A DNA stretch of 64,000 nt from Saccharothrix sp. NRRL B-16348 (GTDB taxonomy: Bacteria; Actinomycetota; Actinomycetes; Mycobacteriales; Pseudonocardiaceae): the NCBI RefSeq assembly GCF_001280085.1, contig NZ_LGED01000195.1, positions 58,339-122,338 on the forward strand, in the 5' to 3' direction. Of this stretch, positions 33,301-40,673 are shown piece by piece; the stretch's first letter is position 1, and every line of letters begins with the position of its first letter. Position numbers and translations under genes: made by a program. Under the pieces are notes generated by a model, which did not search any database, had not been told where the DNA came from, and was given only the letters and a program-made list of their open reading frames with translations.

Positions 33301-33659
33301 TGCGCCACTCGGATTACGCGATCGCCGAGTTCGAGGCCGTCGAGTACCGCCGGGGCCTGGCGTGGGCCCGGACCAACGCGGCGAACGTGCACCGGGACGC
33401 GCGCCGGTTCGACACCGCGCTGGACCTGTACCGCCTGGCACACGACGAACGCGCCCGACTCGGCGACCACTACGGCCGCGCGCTCACGTTGAGCGACATG
33501 GGGTACGCCCAGTGCCTGTCCGGCGACGTCGACACGGGCCTGACCACGCTCCACTCCGCCCTGACCCTGTTCCCACCCGACGACCCCGCCCTGGACCGCG
33601 TCCGCGCCCGCATCGCCGAGTTCGACCCGGACGGCGAGCGGACGGCCCTTCCCGGCTGA
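27324..33659 (+). CDS. Giant DAC (diadenylate cyclase)-STAND NTPase fusion with two NTPase modules and TPRs
   Basis: A 2111-residue protein. Residues 15-150 are a DisA_N/DAC domain: GRPLRDGLELV, GTIVVLG, DNATVLD (Asp73 in the DGA position, Gly replaced by Asn), GTRHKNGERF (Arg106-His107) and TGHPVAVVSE. A first NTPase has Walker A GVPGEGKS (292-299), Walker B VAVFLVDTVDLL (353-364) and the NACHT-like FFHQTMFEYAAAVG. A long alpha-helical, HEAT-like stretch covers about 700-1370. A short NDFSGVAHTVVQAGSIG motif (1417-1433) precedes an NB-ARC module (GLPGVGKT, 1484-1491) and C-terminal TPRs. TTG 27324 has a GGAGG SD 5 nt upstream. It probably senses invasion and makes, or is gated by, a cyclic dinucleotide; this is inference. 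Confidence 0.8.
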   Translation: MSLPPQEPPLGLRAALAFGRPLRDGLELVRGQSHLGTIVVLGCGPCHESQLDGGDVVDRALTDEAILRAARDDNATVLDAGLGRIVRKNTELRTSLSTRASGGGTRHKNGERFSVETGHPVAVVSEERQTITVFHGERKYLLRTRDELRDEIRDLMAGLRSALSRRERQASGEDRLRAVLAEVGEHLVELGAPGRALHTECALIAAELGVEWEVPADLGTSTFTAPDGPTAAERRLRALSDRLAVELDLSSSREFEGDHRLSTGLYVRRTQQDAVRDLLAPAGYDKPVLVSGVPGEGKSSLLWGLHEDLRDDPVLVPYLLNSPWLTGSRGAPALLGVDDLRATAESARGRGRVAVFLVDTVDLLLHDEAHRRQVLDLCDALAEAGGQVVLTSRPEEAQSLPKASFRGVVLRPYDDAELPVAVAKHVAAFCPDSAAGGPAEQVAAIVDSAARGLTVREVVLNPLKLRLLFELYQPDFPSLEHDVSSLYRMYWERRVHTDRRGETGLDDGADLTEVAENTAIALLAAGRTELGEPPLRRSAATVAAGRRRAERDAAAVTAEIAEGITGLARRGVLVRSEQAVRFFHQTMFEYAAAVGLLDRDGDAALTFLVDHLKARPDDLFVGAVVEQALILALDDPVVSPAAVSLLEGIATDGTPALQRIALGVLAHKPSLQATTERLVDAVDEAALRRYAQTVPTVLKADVGHQVDMLVKVWQRSVGARESVLLSLERLGARDPAVVVSALRELDCVTVALSWKDSPARMVQLVARVLVVAAKADPEWARAQLLALLDAMLARNTHRTLPLHLLDVLADHWARLGSPDTATAVEARVLRAQEDHDAAAGEVRRALGRIIALDWRDRLTAGEAADQWWPAFVEDLCERLDADYYSVLANAQLHAISHLVKWDVLDAARAVWTVERLAAVPGYGAFALAHSLFAPLLAADGTGSAAAAVEPFLLGLLDGLPAPGHQPAAGPQRLAHVVRQALHDADLPAARLAALLADVPAAREAPNWLSDEHLAVLLVPAAVGGHPVAGEAFELVAADPGVLSETGLKTAGYDAVRHLGADPRLLPLLIEQSVRRTSAAPFSEVVDDLTGGLLDELRAHSARLTHLVDLLFGGGGAAQRDAASLWRRLHQVGAVPEPEHEELVARFRATPAQAARGNILDLAVDVALRNPARLDATDRLLRDLFRVDAGAVVSARDGEPGHVAVIARAAWLRLTCVGRPTAEVDAREVVATAAAAPTTTDNLAVLGYLISRLAGQGAPRAAADLLLGVTGVVRDVPLQPKQENRLANKLRTPIRMIMRAARPGLQRELLAQAPTMPQTHARLLVTAAAQENFAALRENLAALLDEDLPYGVAQQIHDDIRIRSRAAASGSLPGLLEPLPRTVPAPEEAPVPGEATVPAPGEAVAAPTVQAGGPSSHNDFSGVAHTVVQAGSIGSVVIAAEAPAPPPVPRQLPMAPRGFVNQVHALARLSQVLTPDAPPVHCVVGLPGVGKTAVVVHWAHLNEHHFPDGVLFADLRGFHPAGSPAEPGEVLDAFLTALGLSGRASGNTLDSRAAVYRTALRDRRMLVVLDDAVTADQVRPLLPGGRSVVLVTSRSALRGLVVREGAAVIDLDPLPPDEAVSLLVRDGGAEPADTATADLARWCGYLPLALRIAAERLASGYYATTAEFVAELTREADVLDLFDTDDDASALRSVFSVSYRHLAPEPARVFRFLGLFAGTTIGVEAAGVLSGLGTGKARRALDALRQANLLELVRPGHYRMHDLLRHFAAERVRQEEDDAVRRDAVRAVLTWYLVSAANADAVLDAANPEVPAVPGTGAEFADVPQATAWFAAEQVNLVACVRQAAGLGEHDLAWRLAATLFEFFYRTKAWEDWIDTHVTGLASATADGDRHGVANLLGRLAVAHRERRDHESAEERFREAMAIWTDLDDDRGLAWVASRYAQACRERGRHDEAVDLCLRALAAAERTGDRQEAGVIHNNLSGIHREAGRLDDALRHSDYAIAEFEAVEYRRGLAWARTNAANVHRDARRFDTALDLYRLAHDERARLGDHYGRALTLSDMGYAQCLSGDVDTGLTTLHSALTLFPPDDPALDRVRARIAEFDPDGERTALPG

Positions 33660-33796
33660 GCGCCCCCGTTCCCAACCACGGGACAACCCGCTCGGCCCTT
33701 GCCGGTGCCCGGGCCCGGTGCGAGCCTGTGTTCCCGGCTCGTTCGGCGGCAGGGTCGCCTGCCGGGTGCGGAGAACGTGGCACGCGCGGAGGGGCG

Positions 33797-36676
33797 ATGG
33801 CCGAGTACCGGGACCTGCCCGACAGGTTCCGCGACGCGTTGACCTTCGGCCGTCCGCTGCGCGACGGTCTCGAACTCGTCCGCGAGAACGGCCTCGGCAC
33901 GATGGTCGTGCTGGGTTGCGGTCCGTGCCACCAGTCGCAGCTCGACAGGGGAGACGTCGTCGACCAGCCCCTCACCGGTGAAGCGATCCTCCGTGCCGCC
34001 CGGGACGACAACGCGACGGTGCTCGACGCCGACCTGAATCGGATCGTCCGGAAGCACACGGAGCTGCGCACTTCGCCGACCACTCAGGCGACGGGCGGTG
34101 GGACCAGGCACAACAGCGCGGAGAGGTTCTCCAGCGAGACCGGTCACCCGGTGGCGGTCGTCAGCGAGGAAAAGAAGAAGATCACCGTCTTCCACAACGG
34201 GCGGCAGCACCTCCTCCAGGACAGGTCGGAACTGGAGCGGAAGGCAGGCCTCCTCATGGCCTTCGTCGCGTTCGGAGACGGCCAGGGCAGGACGCAGGCG
34301 TCGAAGGCCGAGTTGGAGGACTGTCTCGCCGAACTCGGCCGCGCGGAGGAACCGCCGCGGGCGCCGTCCACCGACACGGGGCTGGTCGACCGGCACGACC
34401 ACCTCCGCGACCTGGGGAAGCGGCTCACCGAAGGCCCGTGGGGCGTGACCGTGCTGCAAGGGATTCGCGGCATCGGCAAGACGAAGCTCGTGGAAGCGGT
34501 GCTGGCGGACCTCGAACGGCAACGGGCCGAGGGCGCGTTGCTGCGGATCGGTCGCCACGACGCGCGGCCCGGCGCGGTGTTCGACGTCGCGACCCTCGTC
34601 GACCACCTGGAGGGAGGCCCGGACCCGCACCGGTCGACCGGCAAGTCGTCGCTCGTGCGGCTGGAGGTGGCGTTGCGCCGGCTCGGCGGATCCAGGGTCG
34701 TCCTCGTGGTCGACTCCGCCGAGAACCTCCTCGACGCCGACGGCGAGCTCGCCGACCCCGACCTGGACGAGGCGCTGGAGATGCTCGCGACCGGGTACGA
34801 GCACCGCGTCTCCGTGCTGGTGGTCAGCCGTCGTGAGCCGGTCTCGCCGAACGGCGGCACGTGGCCGAACGCCGAGCCGATCACCCTGGGCAGGCTGCCC
34901 GAGCCCTACTTCTTCACCTACCTCGCCGCGCTCGACCCCGTCGACAGCGGGAAGCTCGGCAGCCTGTCCGTGGCCGACCGCCGCGCGCTCTACGGCCGGT
35001 TGCGGGGCATCCCCAGGCTGGGCGAGCTGGCGCACGCGGTCGCCGTCGTCGAGGACAACCGGTTCGACCTGCCCTCGTTGACGGCCCACCTGCGGCAGCT
35101 GGACGCCAAGGCCGTGCCCGACGAACTCACCCACCTCCTGGTCGAGGGGACGAGTCCGGTACGACGACGGGTCATCGAAGCCCTTGCGGCACTGGACACA
35201 CCGGTTCCCGCGGAGACGGTGGCCGGCATGGTCAAGGGCGCCGGGGCGGACGTGATCAGCGAGGAGTTGGACGCGCTCGTCGCCCGGCGGATCGTCCACC
35301 GCGCGGAGCACGACCGGTACTTCCTGCCCTCCGAGGACGGCCGGTTGATCATGGCGGCACTGCCCCGCAAGCGGGCGCGGCCGCTGTACGTCCTCGCGGC
35401 CGACCACCTGACGCCGCTTCGGAACCCCGAACCCCGCGAGATCGGCGACCTGCGCGTGTACTTCGCGGAGGTGGACGCGCTGCTGCGCGCCGGCGAGTTC
35501 GGCGCGGCCGTCGAGACGATGCACGGGCTGCACGACATCCTCGGCGAGTGGAACTGTCGCCACCTGCTGTTCCACCGGCGCAAGAAGCTGGTCGGGAAGT
35601 TCGGCGGCGACCTCCACTGGGAGAAGCTGAACCTCAACGCGCTCGTCGAGATCTACCGGTCGCGCGGCAAGTACGAGGAAGCGGGCAAGTGCCTCGGGGA
35701 CGCGCTGAGGATCGCGCACGCCGAACAGGACGCCCTGAGCACGGCGCGGCTGCACACCAACCTCGCCGGGCTGTACTGGGAGATGAACGAGACCGAGCGT
35801 GCCCGCGGCTACTTCGAACTCGCCCGGGCGGAGAACGACCGGCTGCTCGATCCGAAGATCGACATCGCCACCGCCGAGGGCATCGCCGACTGCCACCGCC
35901 GCCAAGGCCGCTACGACCAGGCGATCCGGCACGCCGAGCTGGCGTTGGACGCGGCCGGGCGGAGCGACGCGGACGAGGTCCGGGCGTTCGCCGCGTCCCG
36001 GACCGTCACCATCGCCCTCAAGCTCGCCCGGTGGCTCGCCGAACTCGGGGACAGGGCGGGCGCCGACCGGTTCGTCGAGCTGGCGCGGACCACGTCGACC
36101 GCGGACGGCGCCGTGCCGTTGCGCGCGGCCTACCTCAACGGTTTCGCGGTCGCGCAGCACTACCGCGACGAGCGGGAGCTGGCACTGGCGTCGGCCCTCG
36201 GAGCGGTCGACCTGGCGTTGCGGCAGCGTGATCCGGTGATCCTGCTGGAGGCGCGGACCACGCTGTGCCTGCTCTACCTCCACTCCGGGGAGGTCGAGCG
36301 GGCCCGGACCGAGGTCGAGCTGGCCCGACCGTACCGCCGCAAGCACCGGTCGCTGATCGTGCAGGCGCTCCTCGCGCTGACGGCCCACCGGACCGGGGAC
36401 CGCAGGGCGGCGTCGAAGGCGTTCCGCCGGTTGTTCGGCGAGGCGGAGAAGCGGATCGCGCGCGACGAGCGGGACTTCGCCGCCCGGGACCTGCGCGGGT
36501 TCGCGGTGTGCGGGCTGCACCTCCACAACGGTGACGACCTCGGCGCGGCCGTCGCCGACTTCGCCGATGCCAGGCTGCTCACCCCGCCGACGCCACCACT
36601 GGTCGGTCGGCTGCGGTTCATGGTCGAGCAACTCGACGGGGCCGGCGCGTTGCGGCCGGTGCTCGACGTGTTGTGA
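33797..36676 (+). CDS. DAC (diadenylate cyclase)-STAND NTPase-TPR protein
   Basis: A 959-residue protein whose first 145 residues are a close paralogue of the DAC domain of the preceding gene: GRPLRDGLELV, DNATVLD (Asp71) and GTRHNSAERF (Arg104-His105). Walker A GIRGIGKT (222-229) and Walker B VVLVVD (301-306) define one STAND-type NTPase; VSRREPV is the sensor-like strand, and a winged-helix portion follows. Residues about 590-959 are TPR-like helical pairs. ATG 33797 has a GGAGGGG SD. It is 137 bp downstream of the giant paralogue and could be co-transcribed. The Arg-His-Arg/Lys catalytic motif ends in Asn here, so cyclase activity may differ from the first protein. Confidence 0.82.
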   Translation: MAEYRDLPDRFRDALTFGRPLRDGLELVRENGLGTMVVLGCGPCHQSQLDRGDVVDQPLTGEAILRAARDDNATVLDADLNRIVRKHTELRTSPTTQATGGGTRHNSAERFSSETGHPVAVVSEEKKKITVFHNGRQHLLQDRSELERKAGLLMAFVAFGDGQGRTQASKAELEDCLAELGRAEEPPRAPSTDTGLVDRHDHLRDLGKRLTEGPWGVTVLQGIRGIGKTKLVEAVLADLERQRAEGALLRIGRHDARPGAVFDVATLVDHLEGGPDPHRSTGKSSLVRLEVALRRLGGSRVVLVVDSAENLLDADGELADPDLDEALEMLATGYEHRVSVLVVSRREPVSPNGGTWPNAEPITLGRLPEPYFFTYLAALDPVDSGKLGSLSVADRRALYGRLRGIPRLGELAHAVAVVEDNRFDLPSLTAHLRQLDAKAVPDELTHLLVEGTSPVRRRVIEALAALDTPVPAETVAGMVKGAGADVISEELDALVARRIVHRAEHDRYFLPSEDGRLIMAALPRKRARPLYVLAADHLTPLRNPEPREIGDLRVYFAEVDALLRAGEFGAAVETMHGLHDILGEWNCRHLLFHRRKKLVGKFGGDLHWEKLNLNALVEIYRSRGKYEEAGKCLGDALRIAHAEQDALSTARLHTNLAGLYWEMNETERARGYFELARAENDRLLDPKIDIATAEGIADCHRRQGRYDQAIRHAELALDAAGRSDADEVRAFAASRTVTIALKLARWLAELGDRAGADRFVELARTTSTADGAVPLRAAYLNGFAVAQHYRDERELALASALGAVDLALRQRDPVILLEARTTLCLLYLHSGEVERARTEVELARPYRRKHRSLIVQALLALTAHRTGDRRAASKAFRRLFGEAEKRIARDERDFAARDLRGFAVCGLHLHNGDDLGAAVADFADARLLTPPTPPLVGRLRFMVEQLDGAGALRPVLDVL

Positions 36677-36687
36677 GACCCGTTCGC

Positions 36688-37287
36688 TCACAACCAGTGC
36701 AGCTCTTGTGCCCGCATGACCGCCTGGAGCCTGCCGCTCACGCCCATCTGCCGGTACAGCACCCGTAACAGCCGGAACATCGCCCGCTCGGAGTAGCCGG
36801 CCCGGCTCGCCAACCGTGCCACGGTCGTGCCGCCCGCCAGGTCGCGCAGCCAGGACAACTGGTCGGCCGACAGCGGGCTGTGCGCGTCCGTCTGCGAGCC
36901 GGCGGCGAGAGCGGCGGCGACGGCGGCCGGCATCACGGCCTGGCCACCGATCGTCGCGTCCACCGTCTGCCGGAGCGCGTCCACGCTCACCGAGCGCGGC
37001 AGCACGGACCGTGCGCCGAGCCGCACGGCCCTGGCTCCCGACGCGGCGGGGTCACCGTCCAGGACCGCGATGACGACCTGGGCGCCCAGCGTGCCGCACA
37101 GGCGGCTCAGGACGTCCCAGTCGTCCTCCGACAGCACCGTCAGCAGCACAACCGACGACGTCGAGCGGCGCACCCACGCCACCACGTCCGCCGGCGTCTC
37201 GACCGCGTAGCCCGCGCCGGCCAGGACTGCGGAGACGCCCTGCTGGAACACGGGCAGCGGATCCACGACCGCGACGCGGACGACCAC
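36688..37287 (-). CDS. Response-regulator-like protein with pseudo-receiver and LuxR-type HTH
   Basis: A 199-residue protein laid out as a NarL/FixJ regulator: receiver-like 1-120 (VRVAVVDPLPVFQQGVSAVL) and a helix-turn-helix at about 137-185 (SPLSADQLSWLRDLAGG, YSERAMFRLLRVLYRQMGV). The phospho-acceptor strand reads VVLLTVLSED, with Thr instead of Asp, and the usual acidic pair after the first strand is reduced to a single Asp. It is therefore probably not controlled by phosphorylation. GTG start at 37287. It converges on the second DAC-STAND gene 12 bp away and is divergent from a small ORF that precedes the CBASS-like operon, so it could regulate either. Confidence 0.82.
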   Translation of the reverse strand: MVVRVAVVDPLPVFQQGVSAVLAGAGYAVETPADVVAWVRRSTSSVVLLTVLSEDDWDVLSRLCGTLGAQVVIAVLDGDPAASGARAVRLGARSVLPRSVSVDALRQTVDATIGGQAVMPAAVAAALAAGSQTDAHSPLSADQLSWLRDLAGGTTVARLASRAGYSERAMFRLLRVLYRQMGVSGRLQAVMRAQELHWL

Positions 37288-37495
37288 GGTGACAGACGAT
37301 TCCTTCCCCGCCTACGTCCCGCGCCCGGACGGTGGGCGGCGGCGCCGGACGGCAACCGCCCGGAGATCATCCCGCTCCGGCGCGGGGAGGTGCAGCACTC
37401 CGGTCAGGGTCACGCCGGCACGGGTCGGCACCCTGCCACCTGATCCGTCATGGACCCGCGGGAGCACCGGTTCGTAGCGTCGTGAGGAGGGGGCG

Positions 37496-37759
37496 ATGCT
37501 CATGACTTACGACGACGACACAGGCAACCGTGTGCACCTCGACATCCGGCCCGAGGACCGCCCGGCCGACCGCGTGGCGCCACCGCCCCCACCGTCCAAG
37601 ACGGTCCGAACCCTGATCCTGGACCACGCCGACCGCCACCGCGAGTGGGGCCCGGACCGCATCCACGCCCACTTCCGCAACACCCACCGCCGGCACGACA
37701 TCCCGCTCACACTCGTCCGGTTCGTGCTGACGCAGGAAAAGGCCCGAGAGCGCCGCTAG
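37496..37759 (+). CDS. Small protein of unknown function
   Basis: An 87-residue ORF with strong third-position GC bias and a GAGGAGG SD just upstream of ATG 37496. The N-terminal 35 residues are acidic and Pro-rich; the C-terminal part (TLILDHADRHREWGPDRIHA, then HDIPLTLVRFVLTQE) looks like two helices of a helix-turn-helix, similar to that of integrase-core-type transposase N-termini. It could be a small DNA-binding protein or a remnant. It lies 153 bp upstream of the CD-NTase gene in the same direction. Confidence 0.55.
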   Translation: MLMTYDDDTGNRVHLDIRPEDRPADRVAPPPPPSKTVRTLILDHADRHREWGPDRIHAHFRNTHRRHDIPLTLVRFVLTQEKARERR

Positions 37760-37912
37760 CGCCCACCCGTGCCGGAACACCTCGGCGACTCACCCAGGAC
37801 GACCGCGCAGACACCGGCGAGCCGTGCCCCGGTCGAGCCCTCCGGAAATTGTCGGTGCCCCTCGCTACTGTGCGGCCATGTGTCAAACGTGAACAGGGCC
37901 AGGGGGTGACAG

Positions 37913-38881
37913 GTGGACATCGAGGCAGCGTTCGACGAGTACCAGCGCGCAGTGGACGCCGACGCGGAGCTGGTCAAGGTGGCGCGGGAACGCGCCGCGA
38001 CGTTCAAGGCGGCGTTCGAGTCCGAACCGGACGTGCGGAAGGCGTGGCTGTCCGGCTCCTTGCGTCGCTCGACGCAGCTGGACCCGGTGCACGACGTGGA
38101 CATGGTGATCGAATACGACCTCGTCGATCACCCTGACTGGGGACAACCCGGCCCTTCCGCGGGCGAGGCCGTCGAGCACGCGCGCACGAGGTGCAAGGCA
38201 CTGCTCGGCGATCCCGACGGCACGTTCGCCGAGCTGGTGCGGCGTGCGGATGGGCGCAACCGGGCCGCGAAGTGCTTCGTGGACGACCCCGACGACCCGG
38301 AAGCCTTCACCGTCGACGTCATGCCCGTGATCCGGCAGTCCGCCGACGCGCTGCACATCCCGGACGTCGAGGCGAGCTGCTGGATCACCGCGAACCCCGA
38401 GTACCTCATCGAGTGCGCCCAACGCCGTCACGAGAACTGGGGCCACTACCGACACATGGTCCGCGTGCTCAAGGCGTGGCGCCTGTCCGTCACCGGGACC
38501 GTGAAGATCAGGTCCCTGGTGATGGAAGTGCTGGCCTGGGAGTACCTGCCCGACGGGTCGACCAGGGCCGATGCGCTGGCCACCTTCTTCGAAGCGGCGG
38601 CCACCCAGGTCAACCTGCCGATCGAGGACCCGGCAGGCCTCTGCGGTCCCATCCAACCCGACCTCGACGTCGGCGCCCTGCGGACCGCGCTCGAGGAAGC
38701 CGCTGATATCGCGGCGTCCGCTCAGGTGGCCGCACGACGGGGGGACACCGACGAGGCCCTCGTGCTGTGGGGCAGGGTCCTGGGGCCGGAATTCCCCGCC
38801 CCGGCCTTGAAAAGCCGGACGACGTCCACCGCATCGGCCGCGCTCAGCACACTGTCGATGATCAACCGACCGCAGGGGTGA
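37913..38881 (+). CDS. CBASS-type CD-NTase (cGAS/DncV-like nucleotidyltransferase)
   Basis: A 322-residue nucleotidyltransferase. The polymerase-beta signature is WLSGSLRRST (Gly48-Ser49) then DVDMVIEYD (Asp61, Asp63), with the third acidic residue Asp135 in FTVDVMPVI. This is the active-site layout of CD-NTases, which make cyclic di- or trinucleotides on phage infection. The protein ends in NRPQG; a C-terminal Gly is what the E1/E2-like enzyme of type II CBASS conjugates to targets. The GTG start at 37913 has an AGGGGG SD. The gene is followed at 7 nt by an E2-like gene and then an E1-like gene, which supports the call. The product nucleotide cannot be predicted. Confidence 0.88.
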   Translation: MDIEAAFDEYQRAVDADAELVKVARERAATFKAAFESEPDVRKAWLSGSLRRSTQLDPVHDVDMVIEYDLVDHPDWGQPGPSAGEAVEHARTRCKALLGDPDGTFAELVRRADGRNRAAKCFVDDPDDPEAFTVDVMPVIRQSADALHIPDVEASCWITANPEYLIECAQRRHENWGHYRHMVRVLKAWRLSVTGTVKIRSLVMEVLAWEYLPDGSTRADALATFFEAAATQVNLPIEDPAGLCGPIQPDLDVGALRTALEEAADIAASAQVAARRGDTDEALVLWGRVLGPEFPAPALKSRTTSTASAALSTLSMINRPQG

Positions 38882-38888
38882 ATGCGCG

Positions 38889-39407
38889 GTGACCCCGTGG
38901 TGGGAGTCCGACCCGGACCGGCTGGATCGGGATCGTCGGGAACTGGCCGAGAAGTTCCCCGAGCTGGTGCTCGACCTGGAGTCCGAGCCGGCGGGTCGGT
39001 GGCACGGCCGTCTCCCCGACTGGCCCTTCGACCGACCTCCACCCGAACGACTGGACGCGCTGACGGAGGGGAGCGGTCTGCTGCTCGACCTCCGCTACCG
39101 GCAGAGCTACCCGATGGTGCCGCCTCGCGTCTTCCCGCTGGCTCCGAGCCCCGAGGTGAACCTCCGGATGCGGCACGACTGGCACTTGCAGGGTGACGGC
39201 AGCCTGTGCCTGCTCCGATCCGAGGCACTGTGGACCGGGCGTGAGTCCATTGTGGATCTTCTGCTCAAGGCCGCCGGCTGGCGCGTCGAGTACGCGTTGA
39301 TGACCGCCCGTGCGATCAAGTCCATGAGCGAGAACGGGATCGTCGACGACCCGGTCCACGACCACTTGGTGGAGGCCGTCGCATGTCTACTTCCGTCATC
39401 CTCCTGA
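38889..39407 (+). CDS. E2-like ubiquitin-conjugating fold protein of a CBASS operon
   Basis: A 172-residue protein with an E2-like core: LLLDLRYRQSYPMVPPRVFPL (beta-meander and proline loop), HDWHLQGDGSLCLL with the putative catalytic Cys107, and ALWTGRESIVDLLLKAAGW as the following helix. In type II CBASS an E2-E1 fusion (Cap2) transfers the CD-NTase C-terminus to other molecules; here E2 and E1 are separate genes. GTG 38889 lies 7 nt after the CD-NTase stop, and the end overlaps the E1-like start by 25 nt, so all three are translated together. Confidence 0.8.
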   Translation: MTPWWESDPDRLDRDRRELAEKFPELVLDLESEPAGRWHGRLPDWPFDRPPPERLDALTEGSGLLLDLRYRQSYPMVPPRVFPLAPSPEVNLRMRHDWHLQGDGSLCLLRSEALWTGRESIVDLLLKAAGWRVEYALMTARAIKSMSENGIVDDPVHDHLVEAVACLLPSSS

Positions 39408-40657
39408 CCAGGGAGGGCGCTGCGGCCATCCGCGCCGGCACGGGCTGGGGCTTCGTCACGACCCGGACGTCCGACGCGGACGGGGTGGGTGTGGTGATCG
39501 CGGTGTCGGACGGGCGCGGATTCCCTCGACCGGTGGGGATCGTGGATCGGCTGCACTACCTGAACGTCGGTGACGCCAAGCAGAACTGCACCTGGCACCG
39601 CGTAGCGGCCGACGTCAACCACTGGTGGCTGCACTGCTCGGCGAAACGAGGTGTGATCGCCTTCGACGAGTTCGCCGGGATGATCCCGGGCTTTCGCCAA
39701 CCAGGTGGCGTCACGTACCTCGCGATCACCCATGCGCCGGACCTCGACGAGCGGCACCGTCAGTGGGCGACACCCGAGTTCGCCGCCTGGCGCGTGACTC
39801 CCGCCGGCGTGCTGCCCCTGGACCTCGAAGTCCAGCGGGAGAAGGCGGGCACAGCCCTGCTGGAGTCGCACTGGCCGGTGGGGATCGTCGGTGCGGCACG
39901 GTTCCTGGTGGTCGGTCTGGGCAGCATCGGCGGCGCGGCCGCGCTCGCGCTCGCCACCGCGGGAGCAGGCACCCTCGACCTCGTCGACCCGGACCGGTTG
40001 CGTTGGCACAACCTGCCACGCCACGTCTGCGGCGCCCGGCACGTCGGCAGGATGAAGGCCGAGGCGATCCGGGCCGACCTCGAACTGCTGCGCCCGGACA
40101 CGAAGGTCAACGCGTACGGCCACGACGTGGTGGAGGACGCCGACCACATTCGCGACCTGCTGCCCGATGTGGACGTGATCGTGTGCGCCGCGGACGGCGT
40201 GGCTCCTCGTCGGGTGGTCAGCCACCTGGCGCGACGCGCCGGGAAGCCCGCGATCCTGTCGTGCGTCCTCGCCGACGGCGCCTACGGTGACGTGGTCCGC
40301 CTGTGGCCGTGGCCCCATCACGGCTGCCTGACGTGCCGGACGGAGGCGTTGGCGGATGCGGGCGGTCTGCTTCCCGACCTCCACGCGGACGCCGGGTACG
40401 GCTCCGCCGGACACCCGATGACGGCGGTGGGCTCGGACCTCCACCTGGTCGGCCAGTTCGCGGCGAAGTTCGCGGTCGCGACCCACCTGCAGGGCAAAGG
40501 GCAGCACGACCAGCGATTCGCCGGGGAACACGCGGTTCTGGCGTTGAGGCCTGAGCCTGGCTGGGCCGCGCCCTACGACCTGATCCGGGCAGGCGAGGTG
40601 CGCTGGCACTCCGCGACACCGCCCCGAGCAGGCTGTTCGACCTGCGGACCGGCCTGA
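39383..40657 (+). CDS. ThiF/E1-like adenylating enzyme of a CBASS operon
   Basis: A 424-residue protein. Residues 170-400 are an E1/ThiF domain: FLVVGLGSIGG (nucleotide-binding Gly-rich loop at 178-183), DLVDPDRLRWHNLPRH, VGRMKAEAI, DVIVCAADG and LSCVLADGAYGDVV with a candidate catalytic Cys. Two CxxC pairs (CLTC and, at the extreme C-terminus, CSTC) probably bind zinc. The N-terminal 165 residues are unassigned; they do not show the HxHx(7)SxxD motif of JAB peptidases, so a Cap3 function is not evident. ATG 39383. It would activate the CD-NTase C-terminal Gly for transfer to the E2 (inference from the family). Confidence 0.82.
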   Translation: MSTSVILLTREGAAAIRAGTGWGFVTTRTSDADGVGVVIAVSDGRGFPRPVGIVDRLHYLNVGDAKQNCTWHRVAADVNHWWLHCSAKRGVIAFDEFAGMIPGFRQPGGVTYLAITHAPDLDERHRQWATPEFAAWRVTPAGVLPLDLEVQREKAGTALLESHWPVGIVGAARFLVVGLGSIGGAAALALATAGAGTLDLVDPDRLRWHNLPRHVCGARHVGRMKAEAIRADLELLRPDTKVNAYGHDVVEDADHIRDLLPDVDVIVCAADGVAPRRVVSHLARRAGKPAILSCVLADGAYGDVVRLWPWPHHGCLTCRTEALADAGGLLPDLHADAGYGSAGHPMTAVGSDLHLVGQFAAKFAVATHLQGKGQHDQRFAGEHAVLALRPEPGWAAPYDLIRAGEVRWHSATPPRAGCSTCGPA

Positions 40658-40673
40658 AGAGGTCGTCCACACG

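Noticed and set aside
34616..34650. A second P-loop-like STGKSS in the 959-aa DAC-STAND protein
   Set aside because: It lacks the hydrophobic strand and Gly spacing of a Walker A motif; the real one, GIRGIGKT, is about 50 residues upstream.
39383..39880. A JAB/Cap3 peptidase domain at the N-terminus of the E1-like protein
   Set aside because: No HxHx(7)SxxD motif or preceding catalytic Glu can be found, so the region is left unassigned.
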